A stretch of DNA of 64,000 bases from Saprospiraceae bacterium (GCA_025055285.1 JANWXM010000018.1:1-64000), one strand, 5' to 3'; shown: positions 47,545 through 57,603, counted from the first letter of the stretch. Numbers and translations: made by a program. Notes: generated from the letters alone by a model not told the origin.

Positions 47545-50500
47545 TTATTTCCCAGTGCTTTTGATGTATTCCTCTACGAGCTGTTTGTAATAAGGTTTTA
47601 ACGCAGGAGATACGGTTCGGAAAAGATCTACCTCGGCTCGGCGCTTTTTCAAGTATTCTTCCAAAGCAGGAGGTAGCTTAGGCGTATGTTGCTGGCGGGC
47701 AGTTTCGGCTTCGCGTTTATCGTCTTGTTCTTGCTCCCGTTCTGCGCGCTCTTCCTCTAATAGACGCGTGAGAATTTGCTGCTGGCGCAAGAGAGTTTCA
47801 TTAGTCAAGCGTTTGTTGACGAGGTCTATCTCTACTTTATCCATTTCTTGCATAATTTCATCGAGGGCTTTGCTGCCCTTTCCTTGCTGCTGTTTTTCTT
47901 TCTGGAGCTCGCGAAGGGCTCTGCGCAAGGCAGCTTGTTGAGCGGCCAGCTGGGCAAACTCTTTGCTTAAGCCTTGTTGCCCTTGCCCGAGGCGTTGCTT
48001 GAGCTCTTTCATTTGTTGGTTGAGTTCTCCCTGACCTTTCGTAATTTTATCCATGGGCTTTTTACCGTCTTTCCCGCTGCCTTCTTTTGCGGGCTTTCGG
48101 CAAGCTCCCGTTCCAGGCATGCCGCTATTGGCATCGGCCTGGAGATTATTGAGCACCTCGGAGAGCATGAGCGCCAGGTCGTTGAGCGCCTTCATCGTGC
48201 GCTGTTGGTGCTCACTCGCTTGGGTAATGCGGCGCTCTTCTAGCTCATCTAAGCTGCGGCGAAAGCCCTCTTTTATTTCACTGATTTTTTCTAGAATAAT
48301 GCCTTCGATCTGAAAATTCCGGCTGGCGAGCGCGCGCAAGCTATCCTCTACGATGCGAAAATCGCTGCGTGTTTTGGCTTGTTGTTGCAACAGTTCGACA
48401 AATGGAGGCGTATTGACGGGCGTGCCAGCAAAGCGCTGCATAATTGATTCCTGGTCAAACGAGAGCGCTAACAAGTTTTTGAGCAACTGGCGCAGGGCAG
48501 CAATATCCTCCTCGAGCGCCTCCATCTCGTTCTGTTGGCGATTTTGGCGCATCCGATTGGCTAGATTTTTCATTTTATTGGCAGCTTTTTGCTGCTGCTT
48601 GCTGGCTTTGCTTTTCTGGTTCTGTTCCATCTGCTGACTAGCGTCTTTCATATCTTGCTCAATGTCTTGCATCTCGCGGCGGTTGTCCTCAATTTTCTCC
48701 GGGCGTTTGAGCTGTTCGTTCTTGCGCAGTAGTTCTTCGTGTTGTTCGGCAATTTGCCGCATCTGTTCATTGAGCTTCTTCTGTTCCTCGGCCAGCTGTT
48801 CGTCGGGTTTTGTCCCTTTTTCGGTTTCCTCTGCCAACTTTTCTTGTTCTTTTGCCAGCTGCTCTAACCGTTCGATCTGTTGCTGAAGCAAGTTTTCAAC
48901 TTCGAGTTGTTTAAACAGTTCCTCTAGCCGTTTGAGCTGTTTTTCTAGGTCTTCGGCCTTTAGTTGCATTTCTTCGGTTTCCTGAAGCAGTTCGTCGCGT
49001 CCCATCTCCTGGAGGAGTCTTTCTATGTCTTCCATGAGTTTTTGCAAGTCTTCGGAGAGGGCCTCGTCGAAGAGTTTTTGCAATTGGTCTTCTTTGCGCT
49101 GCAATTCTTCATTGTTTTGCAGATTGAAATCTTGCTGCATCTTGCGATTTTCTTCGAAGGCTTTGCGTGCTTGTTCGATTTGCTGGTTGAGTTGTCTTTG
49201 GCGCTCGAGCAGTTTTTCCATGTCTTTGCGCGTTTTCCAGTCGAGTTCGCGCATTTGCAACACTTTTTGGCGCAGTTTTTTCATTTCTGCCTGAATCCTA
49301 GCGCTTTCGCGTAAAGCGGCTTCGAGTTCTCTTCGAATTTCATCATTGTTTTGCGCCTGTTCGCGGCGAAACTCCTCTAGCGTAGGCATGCGCCATTGCA
49401 TAAGGCGAGTGCGAGCACTCTTGCTGCCTTTGATGCCATCGTTGTCGAAGACTTCGAAATAGTAAACTACTTCGTCTCCTGGCTGTAGGTCGAGGTCGCG
49501 GAGGTTCCACGTATAGTCGTATTGAATCTGTTTGCCATTGGGTTTGCTCAGCGGGATGGTCACTAAGGGCAGCTGTCCGATTTTAGCCTTTTTGATTTGA
49601 TAATTAAAGGTGAGCTTTAAGAGCCCGTAGTCGTCGGAAGCAGCTCCGGCAAAAAAGAGTAAGTTTGTGTTGGAGCTATCGCGAAATTCCTCAACGTCAA
49701 TTTGAGGGTGTAAATCAGGAAGAACAGTAATGCTATAGGCTACGGAATCGGCCTGAGGAAGGTCTATATTTCCTAGATAAATCAGATATTGTTCGTCGCG
49801 CATGGCGCGGCGGCTAAAGGTAAAGCGTTCATCTCCCTGCCGGTCTGCCAACGCAACAGGTTCCTCGCCGAAGCGCAACGAAATCTGATCGGTGTATTGA
49901 GCGTCAAAAAACCAGCTTAACTGGGTTCCCTGAGGCACAACTAAATCGCCTACGTTGGTTAGCTCCTCGCTTGCCCTACCGATGTAGGCGGGAAACTGCG
50001 CCTTGACGCGAAAAGCTAACATCGTAGGCCGCCTGACCACACGCAAGGTGTAGTCCTCGCTCTCTACGCCGCCGCCATACAGACGGAAGACGATGTCGCG
50101 CTGAACATTGACAAAAGTGTAAGTGAATCTGTTCGGCGCCTCTTTCTTTAGCCGATATTGAACTTTGCCGACTTCGATGAATAGTTCATGAGGCAACGCC
50201 GTTCCCTCTACCCCAACTTCCAGGACGAAATCTGTGAATTGAACAGCTCGCAAAGCGCGAGTATCAACCAAAAATCTAAAGGGAGCGGGTTTTTCGAACT
50301 TCTTTGTGCTGTTCCATAGGCGCATCGTTCCCTCGTGAAGGATATTGGGCGCGCTTAAAAGCAGGAACAACAGGAGAAAAAGTGGGGGCAGGGCATAGCG
50401 CAGATACTTGCGGTTCTTCCCTAAGTCTATTGCAGCCTTGAAAGGTACGAGTTTGATTTCCTCGCTCTTTTGCTCAATGGCAGCGTGAATCAACTCAGTA

Positions 50501-50874
50501 TAAATTGCATTACTCGCCTGTTGCTTGAGTTGAAGAATGTTTAGCAGTTTATCTTTTACATTGCTGAAGTGCGTTCCAATGATTTGGGCAGCCTGCTCGT
50601 GACTAATGATCTTGCCTAGTCGAAAATAATGAAGTAATGGCAAGGCGATCCACTTGTAACATGCTATGGCTGTTGTAATTAGAAAGCTCCACAACATGGC
50701 AGTGCGAACGCCCGTGCTGAAGTAAAAGTAGTACTCCAACACGTTGAACAGGATAAATAAGCCCAGTACTAGTCCTACCGTATACAGGGAACCGCGCAGC
50801 AGCTGATTCAAATAGTACTTGCGAATGAATTCATCGAGCTTTTCAATGAGCAAACGGTAGTTATCGCGTGGCAT
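47545..50874 (-). CDS. DUF4175 family membrane protein
   Basis: 1109 residues. Two or three N-terminal membrane helices (LLRGSLYTVGLVLGLFILFN; MLWSFLITTAIACYKW; LPPLFLLLFLLL), then a beta-rich extracytoplasmic part (~190-490) and a very long coiled coil (~520-860) of almost pure Gln, Glu, Lys, Arg and Leu, and further helical segments to the end. This matches DUF4175 of Bacteroidota and alpha-Proteobacteria, of unknown role, probably in envelope biogenesis. ATG 50874 gives MPRDNYRLLIEKLDEFI, the family start; the frame is open to 50916. Confidence 0.87.
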   Translation of the reverse strand: MPRDNYRLLIEKLDEFIRKYYLNQLLRGSLYTVGLVLGLFILFNVLEYYFYFSTGVRTAMLWSFLITTAIACYKWIALPLLHYFRLGKIISHEQAAQIIGTHFSNVKDKLLNILQLKQQASNAIYTELIHAAIEQKSEEIKLVPFKAAIDLGKNRKYLRYALPPLFLLLFLLLSAPNILHEGTMRLWNSTKKFEKPAPFRFLVDTRALRAVQFTDFVLEVGVEGTALPHELFIEVGKVQYRLKKEAPNRFTYTFVNVQRDIVFRLYGGGVESEDYTLRVVRRPTMLAFRVKAQFPAYIGRASEELTNVGDLVVPQGTQLSWFFDAQYTDQISLRFGEEPVALADRQGDERFTFSRRAMRDEQYLIYLGNIDLPQADSVAYSITVLPDLHPQIDVEEFRDSSNTNLLFFAGAASDDYGLLKLTFNYQIKKAKIGQLPLVTIPLSKPNGKQIQYDYTWNLRDLDLQPGDEVVYYFEVFDNDGIKGSKSARTRLMQWRMPTLEEFRREQAQNNDEIRRELEAALRESARIQAEMKKLRQKVLQMRELDWKTRKDMEKLLERQRQLNQQIEQARKAFEENRKMQQDFNLQNNEELQRKEDQLQKLFDEALSEDLQKLMEDIERLLQEMGRDELLQETEEMQLKAEDLEKQLKRLEELFKQLEVENLLQQQIERLEQLAKEQEKLAEETEKGTKPDEQLAEEQKKLNEQMRQIAEQHEELLRKNEQLKRPEKIEDNRREMQDIEQDMKDASQQMEQNQKSKASKQQQKAANKMKNLANRMRQNRQQNEMEALEEDIAALRQLLKNLLALSFDQESIMQRFAGTPVNTPPFVELLQQQAKTRSDFRIVEDSLRALASRNFQIEGIILEKISEIKEGFRRSLDELEERRITQASEHQQRTMKALNDLALMLSEVLNNLQADANSGMPGTGACRKPAKEGSGKDGKKPMDKITKGQGELNQQMKELKQRLGQGQQGLSKEFAQLAAQQAALRRALRELQKEKQQQGKGSKALDEIMQEMDKVEIDLVNKRLTNETLLRQQQILTRLLEEERAEREQEQDDKREAETARQQHTPKLPPALEEYLKKRRAEVDLFRTVSPALKPYYKQLVEEYIKSTGK

Positions 50875-51132
50875 AGCAAACGAATTTTGCGTAAAAATGC
50901 TTGGATGAAAATACACCTCACACTCCTTCTCCTGCGAAGGTCTTCTTCTAGGGGGCCAAAAATGCGGACAAATTTTCAGATGTAACGAAAAACCTCTTCT
51001 TAAAATTGAAGCCCCAGAGGGCTTTCAATGAAGGGAAGCTCTGCAATTTTTTCTCAAATAAAGAAACGAGAGCAGCGAACAGTTCAAACTTTTTTTCGTC
51101 TTTTGTCCCTTAAGGGGGTAAAAAGAGAAATT

Positions 51133-52350
51133 ATGAATAGACCTGTCACCTTCTTATGTATCGCTAGCTACTTTAAAGGCAATGATTTCTTGCGCGGAAT
51201 GAAGTCTACAGGCGCGACGGTCTACTTACTTACTTCAAAGAAGCTGGAACACAAGCCCTGGGCTCGCGAAGCATTAGATGATATCTTCTACGTTCAGCAA
51301 GGCCCAGAGAACCAATGGAATATGGAGGACGTCATCAAAGGTTTAGCCTGGTTGATGCGCACTCGAAAAGTAGACCGCATCGTAGCCCTCGACGATTTTG
51401 ACGTGGAAAAGGGCGCGCATTTGCGCGAAGAATTTCGCATTCCAGGCATGGGCCAGACAACGTGCCGACATTTCCGCGACAAGTTGGCCATGCGCATGAA
51501 AGCTCAGGAAGCAGGTATTCCCATACCTGGCTTTTGCGCCCTATTTAATGACGACGATATTCGGCACTTCACTGCGCACTACCCCGGTCCTTGGCTCGTC
51601 AAACCTCGAGGACAGGCCTCTGCTACGGGCATGAAAAAGATTTACCATACCGATGAACTATGGGCCCATCTAGAAACGCTTGGCGATGAACGTCATACAT
51701 TCCTAGTAGAACAGTTTAAGCCGGGCACGGTCTATCACGTAGACGCACTTGTGTCGAGAAATAAAATTGTGTTTGTTCGCGCCTCCGAATACTTGGCTCC
51801 TCCCTTCGAGGTGGCCCATGGTGGCGGTATTTTCCGCTCGGTCATTTTAGACCAGCACACCCCACATGCGGAGGCTTTGCTCAAACTCAACGCCGAGGTG
51901 CTACAGTCTTTCGGGATGAAATACAGTGCTTGCCACACAGAGTTTATCAAATGTCACCAAGATGGCCAATTCTACTTCTTAGAAACGGCCTCGCGCGTAG
52001 GAGGAGCCCATATTGCAGACATGATAGAGCAAGCGACGGGCATAAACCTTTGGCGCGAATGGGCTCGCTTGGAGTATGCCGAAGCCACAGGACAGAAGTA
52101 TGAACTACCGCCTGTACGCGACGAATATGCCGGCTTAATTGTCTCGCTTACCCGTCAGGAATGGCCCGATACGAGTTCGTTTAATGATCCGGAAGTCGTC
52201 TGGCGCTTGACTGATATGAGCTATCACATTGGCCTGATTGTCCGTTCGCCTGAACGCGCGCGTATCCTCGAATTGCTCGACGATTATGCCCGCCGCATTC
52301 AGCAGGATTATCACGCTAGCGCGCCTGCTCCTCCCAAGCCGTTAGTTTAA
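51133..52350 (+). CDS. ATP-grasp domain enzyme of unknown substrate
   Basis: 405 residues. ATP-grasp ligase: pre-ATP-grasp N-terminal domain (FLCIASYFKGNDFLRG), then ATP-binding PWLVKPRGQASATGMKKI (P-loop-like Lys and glycine-rich loop), LVEQFKPGTVYHVDALV, and the metal-binding acidic strand QFYFLETASRVGGAHIADM. Such enzymes join a carboxylate to an amine or thiol through an acyl phosphate. The substrate cannot be told from sequence; the C-terminus (LPPVRDEYAGLIVSL) resembles BL00235/BtrJ-like carboxylate-amine ligases. The frame is open back to 51028, but ATG 51133 fits the fold. Confidence 0.83.
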   Translation: MNRPVTFLCIASYFKGNDFLRGMKSTGATVYLLTSKKLEHKPWAREALDDIFYVQQGPENQWNMEDVIKGLAWLMRTRKVDRIVALDDFDVEKGAHLREEFRIPGMGQTTCRHFRDKLAMRMKAQEAGIPIPGFCALFNDDDIRHFTAHYPGPWLVKPRGQASATGMKKIYHTDELWAHLETLGDERHTFLVEQFKPGTVYHVDALVSRNKIVFVRASEYLAPPFEVAHGGGIFRSVILDQHTPHAEALLKLNAEVLQSFGMKYSACHTEFIKCHQDGQFYFLETASRVGGAHIADMIEQATGINLWREWARLEYAEATGQKYELPPVRDEYAGLIVSLTRQEWPDTSSFNDPEVVWRLTDMSYHIGLIVRSPERARILELLDDYARRIQQDYHASAPAPPKPLV

Positions 52351-52481
52351 ATCTTTACTTTTCCAACTAAATTTTGAAATATACCTAAGTAATGAAATAT
52401 AGTTTTTAATAACGTCCAACTTATTAAACTTTATATGTATTTCCTCTTTTAAAGCAGAAACTCACGCAGTGAGGCCTTGCG

Positions 52482-52489
52482 TATGTTTG
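52482..52489 (+). promoter_or_regulatory. -7 promoter element of the S9 peptidase gene (TATGTTTG)
   Basis: Full TAnnTTTG match; transcription would start about 10 bases before the ATG at 52504. Confidence 0.5.
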
Positions 52490-52503
52490 CTTAATTTTGT
52501 CAC

Positions 52504-55386
52504 ATGAGGTATACTATCTTACCTTCGCTTGCTCTACTTCATGTAGCGTTGTTGGCTCAGAGCACTCCGCAGCCTGTTCTGCCTCAAACAGCCAAGCGCC
52601 CCATTCAACATGAAGACGTTCACCGTTGGCGCAAAATTGAGCGCTTTAAAGTAACTCCTGACGGTCAATGGGTAGTCTACTCGCTCGCCCCTGTTACTGA
52701 GGGCGATGCCATCCTGTGTCTGTGGAACGCCACTTCGGGAAAGACAATTACTTTTGACCGCGGCTCAGAAGCACAGTTTTCCGCCGATGGTCACTACTTG
52801 GTCTTTAAAGTAAAACCTCCGTTGGATACCCTAAAGGCTTTGCGCCGCCGAAGAGTAAAAGAGGAGAACTTGCCGCGCGATTCTTTGGCCGTATATGCGC
52901 TAAAAACAGGCACCTTATGGAAAACTCCGGAGGTACGCAATTTCGCTCTTCCTGAAAAATGGTCGGGGTGGTTGGCTTATCAGGCGGAGCCTGCGCGCGA
53001 AAGCCGCATATCGCGAGACAGTGTTGACTCTGCAGAACCTAAGCCCAAGAAAGAGGACGCTAAAGACAATGGCTCGCGTCTGATAATTCGCCACTTAGAC
53101 TCGGGCAAGGAAGACACCCTTCCTTACGTCCTGGAGTACTGTTTTTCCCGTAAGGCCCCAGGTCTTTTGGCTTCATGTTCAGGTAAGGATACAGCCCTGA
53201 AGTGTGGTGTCTATCGGTTCGATTTTCAGCATCGCGTGTGGATGCCTCTTTTTCAGATAGAAAAAGGCAAGTTCGCGCGTTTGGCCTTCGATGATTCAGG
53301 GCGCCGAGCTGCCTTCTTAGCCGATTTGGATACCTCCAAAGCTCTCGTCCGCCCCCGGGCGCTCTACTACTGGATGGAGGGAACGTCAGAAGCGCGTTGC
53401 ATTGCCGATACGAGCAGCGCCTTCTTGTTCGTCGCCTCAGAGCGCTGGCACTTGAGTGAACATACTCCCTTGGAGTTCAGTGAAGATGGCACAATGCTCT
53501 ATTTCGGCATTGCTCCACCATTTCCACAACCCGATACCACCTTGCTACCTGAAGAAATAGTGCAAGTAGAGGTATGGGCCCATACTCAGCCGCGTATCTA
53601 TTCGGAGATGGCCAGGCGCTTGGAGGCCGATCGGAAACGCGGCTTTCCCGTAGTGTGTCATCTAGAATCGCCAGCAGCCATGTGGCCGCCCCCTGTGCGC
53701 GGCTTCATCTCTCTAGGAGTAGATTTGTCCGAATGGCAGTTTCAGCCAAAGCGCAACGCTCTGCGGGCGTTGGGCATGACGGAAGAACCATATGCCTACA
53801 GGAGTCAATGGGAAGGTGACGTGCCGCGCGATGTGTATAGTGTTGAACTTCAGAGCGGAGAACGCCAGATGCTCATTCACGGTCAGCGTTGCCTGCCTTA
53901 TCTCTCTCCGGAAGCGCACTATGTTTTATGGTGGCACTTTACTGATACAGCCTGGTACTGTTGGAGTGCGGAAACAGCGCATATTGCTCGGCTCACCGAC
54001 AACCAGAAGGTTGCTTTCTTCCACGAACGCCTCGATGTGCCAGATTACCCTGCTCCATACGGCGTGGCTACCTGGTTAACAAACGACCAAGCGGTGCTCC
54101 TGTACGACCGCTACGATATATGGCTTTTCGACCCCTCTGGCCGCGAAGCACCTAAACGCTTGACAAAAGGCCGCGAAAACCGCACCGTTCATCGCTACAT
54201 ACACCTCGACATTGAGGAGCATGCCGTATTAGCCGATGCTCGCCTTCTGGTACATACCTTGCGCGAGAGTACGCGTGAGGAAGGCTATGCCTGGCTCGAT
54301 TTAAAAACAGGGAACTTAACTCCCTGGTTGAGTGGTCATTTCCGCTACACTCGTTCTCCTTTAAAAGCCAAACACGCTGATGTATTGGTCTTTACGAAAG
54401 AAAGCTATCAGTTCTTTCCCGATCTCTTCTGGACTCCTATTCCTCAGGTACCTGAAAGGTATCGTCCAGCAGAAAAGCAAATTTCAACGGCAAATCCTCA
54501 TCAGAAGGAATATGCTTGGGGAAGCATTGAGCTGTTTTCCTGGATTTCACCTACAGGCGATACATTAGAAGGACTGTTGGTAAAACCCGATAGTTTCAAC
54601 GCCAAAAAACAGTACCCTCTAATAGTTAATCTTTACGAGCGCCTATCGGATGGTTTACATCAGCATCGCGCCCCTGAATATCATCGCTCGCAGATTAATT
54701 ACACCATGTACGCCAGTCGAGGGTATGTCGTCTTTGCTCCTGATATTCTTTATCGAGTAGGTTACCCTGGCCAAAGTGCTTACGATGCTGTAGTAAGTGG
54801 TGTGACAGCACTTATTGCCCAAGGCTTTATAGATGCACGCCGAATAGGCTTGCAAGGTCACTCGTGGGGTGGATATCAAGTAGCCTATATTCTTACGCGC
54901 ACAACCCTCTTTTCCTGTGCGGTAGCAGGAGCTCCCGTGGCCAACATGACTTCGGCTTACGGAGGCATTCGATGGGAATCAGGACGGGTGCGCCAGTTTC
55001 AGTACGAACGACAGCAGAGCCGCATTGGCGGCACCCTTTGGGAATACCCTATGCGTTATTGGGAGAATTCGCCTCTATTTTTCCTAGACCGAGTTTGTAC
55101 ACCTCTATTAATAATGCACAACGATAAGGACGGTGCTGTTCCCTGGTCACAGGGGATTGAACTCTACACTGGTCTCCGGCGTTTAGGAAAACCCGTGTGG
55201 ATGCTCAATTACAACGATGAGCCACATTGGCCTACTAAACTGCAAAACCGAGCAGATTTTCAGCTGCGCATGCAACAATTTTTCGACCATTACCTATTGG
55301 GGGCACCAAAGCCTCGCTGGATGGAACGAGGCGTTCCTCCCGCAGAAAAAGGTGTTCTCCAGGGTCTGGAAAAATCAAATTTCTAA
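52504..55386 (+). CDS. S9 family (prolyl oligopeptidase-type) serine peptidase
   Basis: 960 residues. Signal peptide (LPSLALLHVALLAQ), so periplasmic or secreted. The first ~640 residues are WD/beta-propeller-like (VTPDGQWVVYSLAPV; FSADGHYLVFKV; LSPEAHYVLWWHFT). The last ~270 form the alpha/beta-hydrolase domain with Ser787 in GHSWGGYQ, Asp876 in NDKDGAVPW and His908 in NDEPHWP, an intact catalytic triad. It should cleave peptides at the C-terminal side of small or Pro residues, or act as an acyl-aminoacyl peptidase. No T9SS tail is present. A terminator follows at 55425. Confidence 0.9.
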   Translation: MRYTILPSLALLHVALLAQSTPQPVLPQTAKRPIQHEDVHRWRKIERFKVTPDGQWVVYSLAPVTEGDAILCLWNATSGKTITFDRGSEAQFSADGHYLVFKVKPPLDTLKALRRRRVKEENLPRDSLAVYALKTGTLWKTPEVRNFALPEKWSGWLAYQAEPARESRISRDSVDSAEPKPKKEDAKDNGSRLIIRHLDSGKEDTLPYVLEYCFSRKAPGLLASCSGKDTALKCGVYRFDFQHRVWMPLFQIEKGKFARLAFDDSGRRAAFLADLDTSKALVRPRALYYWMEGTSEARCIADTSSAFLFVASERWHLSEHTPLEFSEDGTMLYFGIAPPFPQPDTTLLPEEIVQVEVWAHTQPRIYSEMARRLEADRKRGFPVVCHLESPAAMWPPPVRGFISLGVDLSEWQFQPKRNALRALGMTEEPYAYRSQWEGDVPRDVYSVELQSGERQMLIHGQRCLPYLSPEAHYVLWWHFTDTAWYCWSAETAHIARLTDNQKVAFFHERLDVPDYPAPYGVATWLTNDQAVLLYDRYDIWLFDPSGREAPKRLTKGRENRTVHRYIHLDIEEHAVLADARLLVHTLRESTREEGYAWLDLKTGNLTPWLSGHFRYTRSPLKAKHADVLVFTKESYQFFPDLFWTPIPQVPERYRPAEKQISTANPHQKEYAWGSIELFSWISPTGDTLEGLLVKPDSFNAKKQYPLIVNLYERLSDGLHQHRAPEYHRSQINYTMYASRGYVVFAPDILYRVGYPGQSAYDAVVSGVTALIAQGFIDARRIGLQGHSWGGYQVAYILTRTTLFSCAVAGAPVANMTSAYGGIRWESGRVRQFQYERQQSRIGGTLWEYPMRYWENSPLFFLDRVCTPLLIMHNDKDGAVPWSQGIELYTGLRRLGKPVWMLNYNDEPHWPTKLQNRADFQLRMQQFFDHYLLGAPKPRWMERGVPPAEKGVLQGLEKSNF

Positions 55387-55424
55387 CGGAGATAAAAAAA
55401 GTTCTACAGAGAAAATTTAAGGGT

Positions 55425-55447
55425 GTGACTTCAGTCACGTTTTTTTG
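55425..55447 (+). terminator. Intrinsic terminator of the S9 peptidase gene
   Basis: GTGACT pairs with AGTCAC, followed by G and seven T. Confidence 0.75.
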
Positions 55448-55461
55448 TTTTTGCCCGCTCC

Positions 55462-55469
55462 TACCTTTG
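55462..55469 (+). promoter_or_regulatory. -7 promoter element (TACCTTTG) of the MBL-rhodanese gene
   Basis: Full TAnnTTTG match; a leader of about 46 bases to ATG 55520, which decides that start over the in-frame TTG at 55445. Confidence 0.5.
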
Positions 55470-55519
55470 TATCGTTCTTAGGAAAACTGCTTTTGGTCAA
55501 ATTAAAAATTGTTTTTGCT

Positions 55520-56938
55520 ATGAAAATTGAACAAATTTATACGGGGTGCCTTGCACAGGGCGCTTACTACATCGAAAGCGAAGGTGAAGCAGTAGTTATT
55601 GACCCGCTTCGCGAAGTGTCGCCTTACCTCGAACGAGCAGAAAAGAGTGGCGCAAAAATCAAGTATGTGTTTGAAACACATTTTCACGCTGATTTCGTTA
55701 GCGGGCATTTAGACCTGAGCAAGAAAACAGGTGCTCCTATTGTCTATGGCCCCAACGCTAATCCCTCTTTCGATGCATACGTTGCAAAAGATGGTGAAGA
55801 ATTCAAAGTAGGTAAGGTGACCTTCCGCGTGCTGCACACGCCTGGTCATACGATGGAGAGCACGTGCTATTTACTCCTCGATGAGAACGGCAAGGAGTAC
55901 GCTCTGTTTTCAGGGGATACCTTATTCATCGGGGATGTAGGACGTCCTGACTTGGCCCAAAAGGCTGCTAACATGACGCAAGAAGAACTTGCAGGTCTGC
56001 TATACGAATCCTTGCGAAAGAAAATCATGCCGCTTCCTGATGACGTGATCGTCTATCCAGCACACGGTGCTGGCTCAGCATGCGGGAAAAATATGGCTAA
56101 AGAGACTTTTGACACATTGGGCCATCAGAAGCGGACAAACTATGCCTTGCGGGCGAACATGACGAAAGAGGAATTTATCAAAGAGGTTACGACGGGTTTG
56201 ATGCCTCCGCCAAGCTACTTCCCGTTCAACGTAGCGCTCAACAAGCATGGTTATGAGAGTATTGATGAAGTAGTACGACGTGGCACGCATCCGCTATCGC
56301 CGGCAGCCTTCGAAGCACTAGCCAATGAGACGGGCGCGCTCATCTTAGACACGCGTAAGCCAGAAGTCTTTGCTCAAGGTTTCATTCCTAATTCAATCAA
56401 TATTGGTCTAGATGGTCAATTTGCTCCTTGGGTGGGCGCTCTTATCCCAGACCTGAAGCAGCAAATTTTGCTCGTGACCGACCCGGGTCGCGAAGAAGAG
56501 GCTGTAACCCGATTGGCACGCGTGGGCTACGACTATTGCCTGGGTTATCTGGAAGGAGGCTTTGAAGCTTGGAAAGCTGAGGGAAGGGAGATTGATACTA
56601 TAGAGAGCATAACAGCCCAAGAATTGGCCGAGCGTTTGAAAGCTGACCCGTCTGCTCCGATCTTTGATGTGCGCCGCAAAAGCGAATACGATAGCGAACA
56701 CATCGAAAATGCAGAAAACACGCCGCTGGATTACATTAATAACTATATGGCGCAGATTCCAAAAAATCGGACTGCCTACATCCACTGCGCCGGCGGCTAT
56801 CGCTCTATGATTTTCGTTAGCATCTTACGCGCGCGCGGTTACGACAACTTGGTAGACGTCAAAGGGGGCTTTAAAGCCATCAAGGAGAGCGGTCTGTTCA
56901 AACTTACGGATTACACCTGTCCGTCTACTCTCCTTTAA
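55520..56938 (+). CDS. Persulfide dioxygenase-like MBL protein with two rhodanese domains
   Basis: 472 residues. Metallo-beta-lactamase fold with THFHADFVSGH (iron-ligand HxH), HTPGHTMESTCY, and LFSGDTLFIGDVGRPD, as in ETHE1/CstB-type persulfide dioxygenases. The first rhodanese domain (LILDTRKPEVFAQGF ... LLVTDPGREE) lacks the catalytic Cys; the second (IFDVRRKSEYDSEHI ... IHCAGGYRSM) keeps it. It likely oxidises glutathione or other persulfides to sulfite and passes sulfane sulfur between its domains. Two YeeE/YedE transport halves lie downstream, after an inserted methyltransferase module. Confidence 0.9.
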   Translation: MKIEQIYTGCLAQGAYYIESEGEAVVIDPLREVSPYLERAEKSGAKIKYVFETHFHADFVSGHLDLSKKTGAPIVYGPNANPSFDAYVAKDGEEFKVGKVTFRVLHTPGHTMESTCYLLLDENGKEYALFSGDTLFIGDVGRPDLAQKAANMTQEELAGLLYESLRKKIMPLPDDVIVYPAHGAGSACGKNMAKETFDTLGHQKRTNYALRANMTKEEFIKEVTTGLMPPPSYFPFNVALNKHGYESIDEVVRRGTHPLSPAAFEALANETGALILDTRKPEVFAQGFIPNSINIGLDGQFAPWVGALIPDLKQQILLVTDPGREEEAVTRLARVGYDYCLGYLEGGFEAWKAEGREIDTIESITAQELAERLKADPSAPIFDVRRKSEYDSEHIENAENTPLDYINNYMAQIPKNRTAYIHCAGGYRSMIFVSILRARGYDNLVDVKGGFKAIKESGLFKLTDYTCPSTLL

Positions 56939-56947
56939 GCAAGGGAG

Positions 56948-57003
56948 GAGGATTGCTCAATCCTCAGACCCAGATGGCCTCAGCGAGAGATGTCATTTGG
57001 GTC
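56948..57003 (+). terminator. Tandem hairpins after the MBL-rhodanese gene
   Basis: First a perfect 8-bp stem GAGGATTG/CAATCCTC with a two-base loop (56948-56965), then GACCCAGATG with CATTTGGGTC (56967-57003, one G-U) followed by a T/C-rich tract. Likely terminator or transcript-end structure. Confidence 0.55.
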
Positions 57004-57071
57004 TTTCCCTTTACTTCTCCTGCGCATCAAAGCGGATAGGTAAAATGAAGCCACCAGATCGGCAATAGTCT

Positions 57072-57079
57072 TACTTTTG
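57072..57079 (+). promoter_or_regulatory. -7 promoter element (TACTTTTG) of the orphan-methyltransferase pair
   Basis: Full TAnnTTTG match 27 bases before ATG 57106, separating this module from the sulfur gene before it. Confidence 0.5.
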
Positions 57080-57105
57080 AGGGCTCTCTAGCTGCTAGAA
57101 GAAGA

Positions 57106-57603
57106 ATGCATATACCCTTTAATTCAGACTGGTATATCCGAGCCGAGGAAGAACAACGCATGCGAGCACCGCACATGATGACTAAGTTTATCTACAATGA
57201 TGTTCGATTGGCTGGCCAATTGCGAGGTCTCGTCATTGAACATCACGTGAGTGGTTGGTTTAGGCAGCATTACCCTAGTTGTTTTGTAGAACCCGATAAT
57301 TATCAGCGCTGGAAAGAAGTTTGTAGTCATGACTTCAAGTTGATAACTCCTACTGGTCTGTTGCACATAGATGTTTCCGGTCCGCGAAAGGATGGGTCCT
57401 TCGGTTCCTACGCGCTCAAGCCCAAACAGGGAGTAGATTACCATATTCTTTGCCGGCCTGTGGGCTTCATCCGGTGGGATGACTGCGATTATCAAAAAGG
57501 TTTTGAAATAATTGGTGTTGTCGAAGCGCCTTATTTTCAGCCTACTATCTCTCCGGAGCGGGTTCTTTCTCTTGCTGGGTGGTTAAAACATATCGGCCTA
57601 TGA
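57106..57603 (+). CDS. Unrecognised protein, candidate PD-(D/E)XK-like nuclease partner
   Basis: 165 residues. No close family recognised. Seen: Glu45 in GLVIEHHVSG, then Asp76 in HDFKLITPTGLLHIDVSG with Asp89, separated as in PD-(D/E)XK nuclease folds (D then x about 12, then an acidic residue in a beta strand). The expected Lys is replaced by Ser91 and a possible substitute Lys95 lies nearby, so the assignment is tentative. A C-terminal beta strand FEIIGVVEAPYFQP follows. Its stop overlaps the methyltransferase start by ATGA (TGA 57601-57603, ATG 57600), so the two are translationally coupled. A restriction endonuclease is the natural guess but is not proven. Confidence 0.55.
   Translation: MHIPFNSDWYIRAEEEQRMRAPHMMTKFIYNDVRLAGQLRGLVIEHHVSGWFRQHYPSCFVEPDNYQRWKEVCSHDFKLITPTGLLHIDVSGPRKDGSFGSYALKPKQGVDYHILCRPVGFIRWDDCDYQKGFEIIGVVEAPYFQPTISPERVLSLAGWLKHIGL

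Noticed and set aside
48053-49314. Several Cys/Ser/Phe-rich plus-strand frames over the DUF4175 gene
   Set aside because: They are the reverse image of a Gln/Glu/Lys/Leu coiled coil; low complexity keeps them open by chance.
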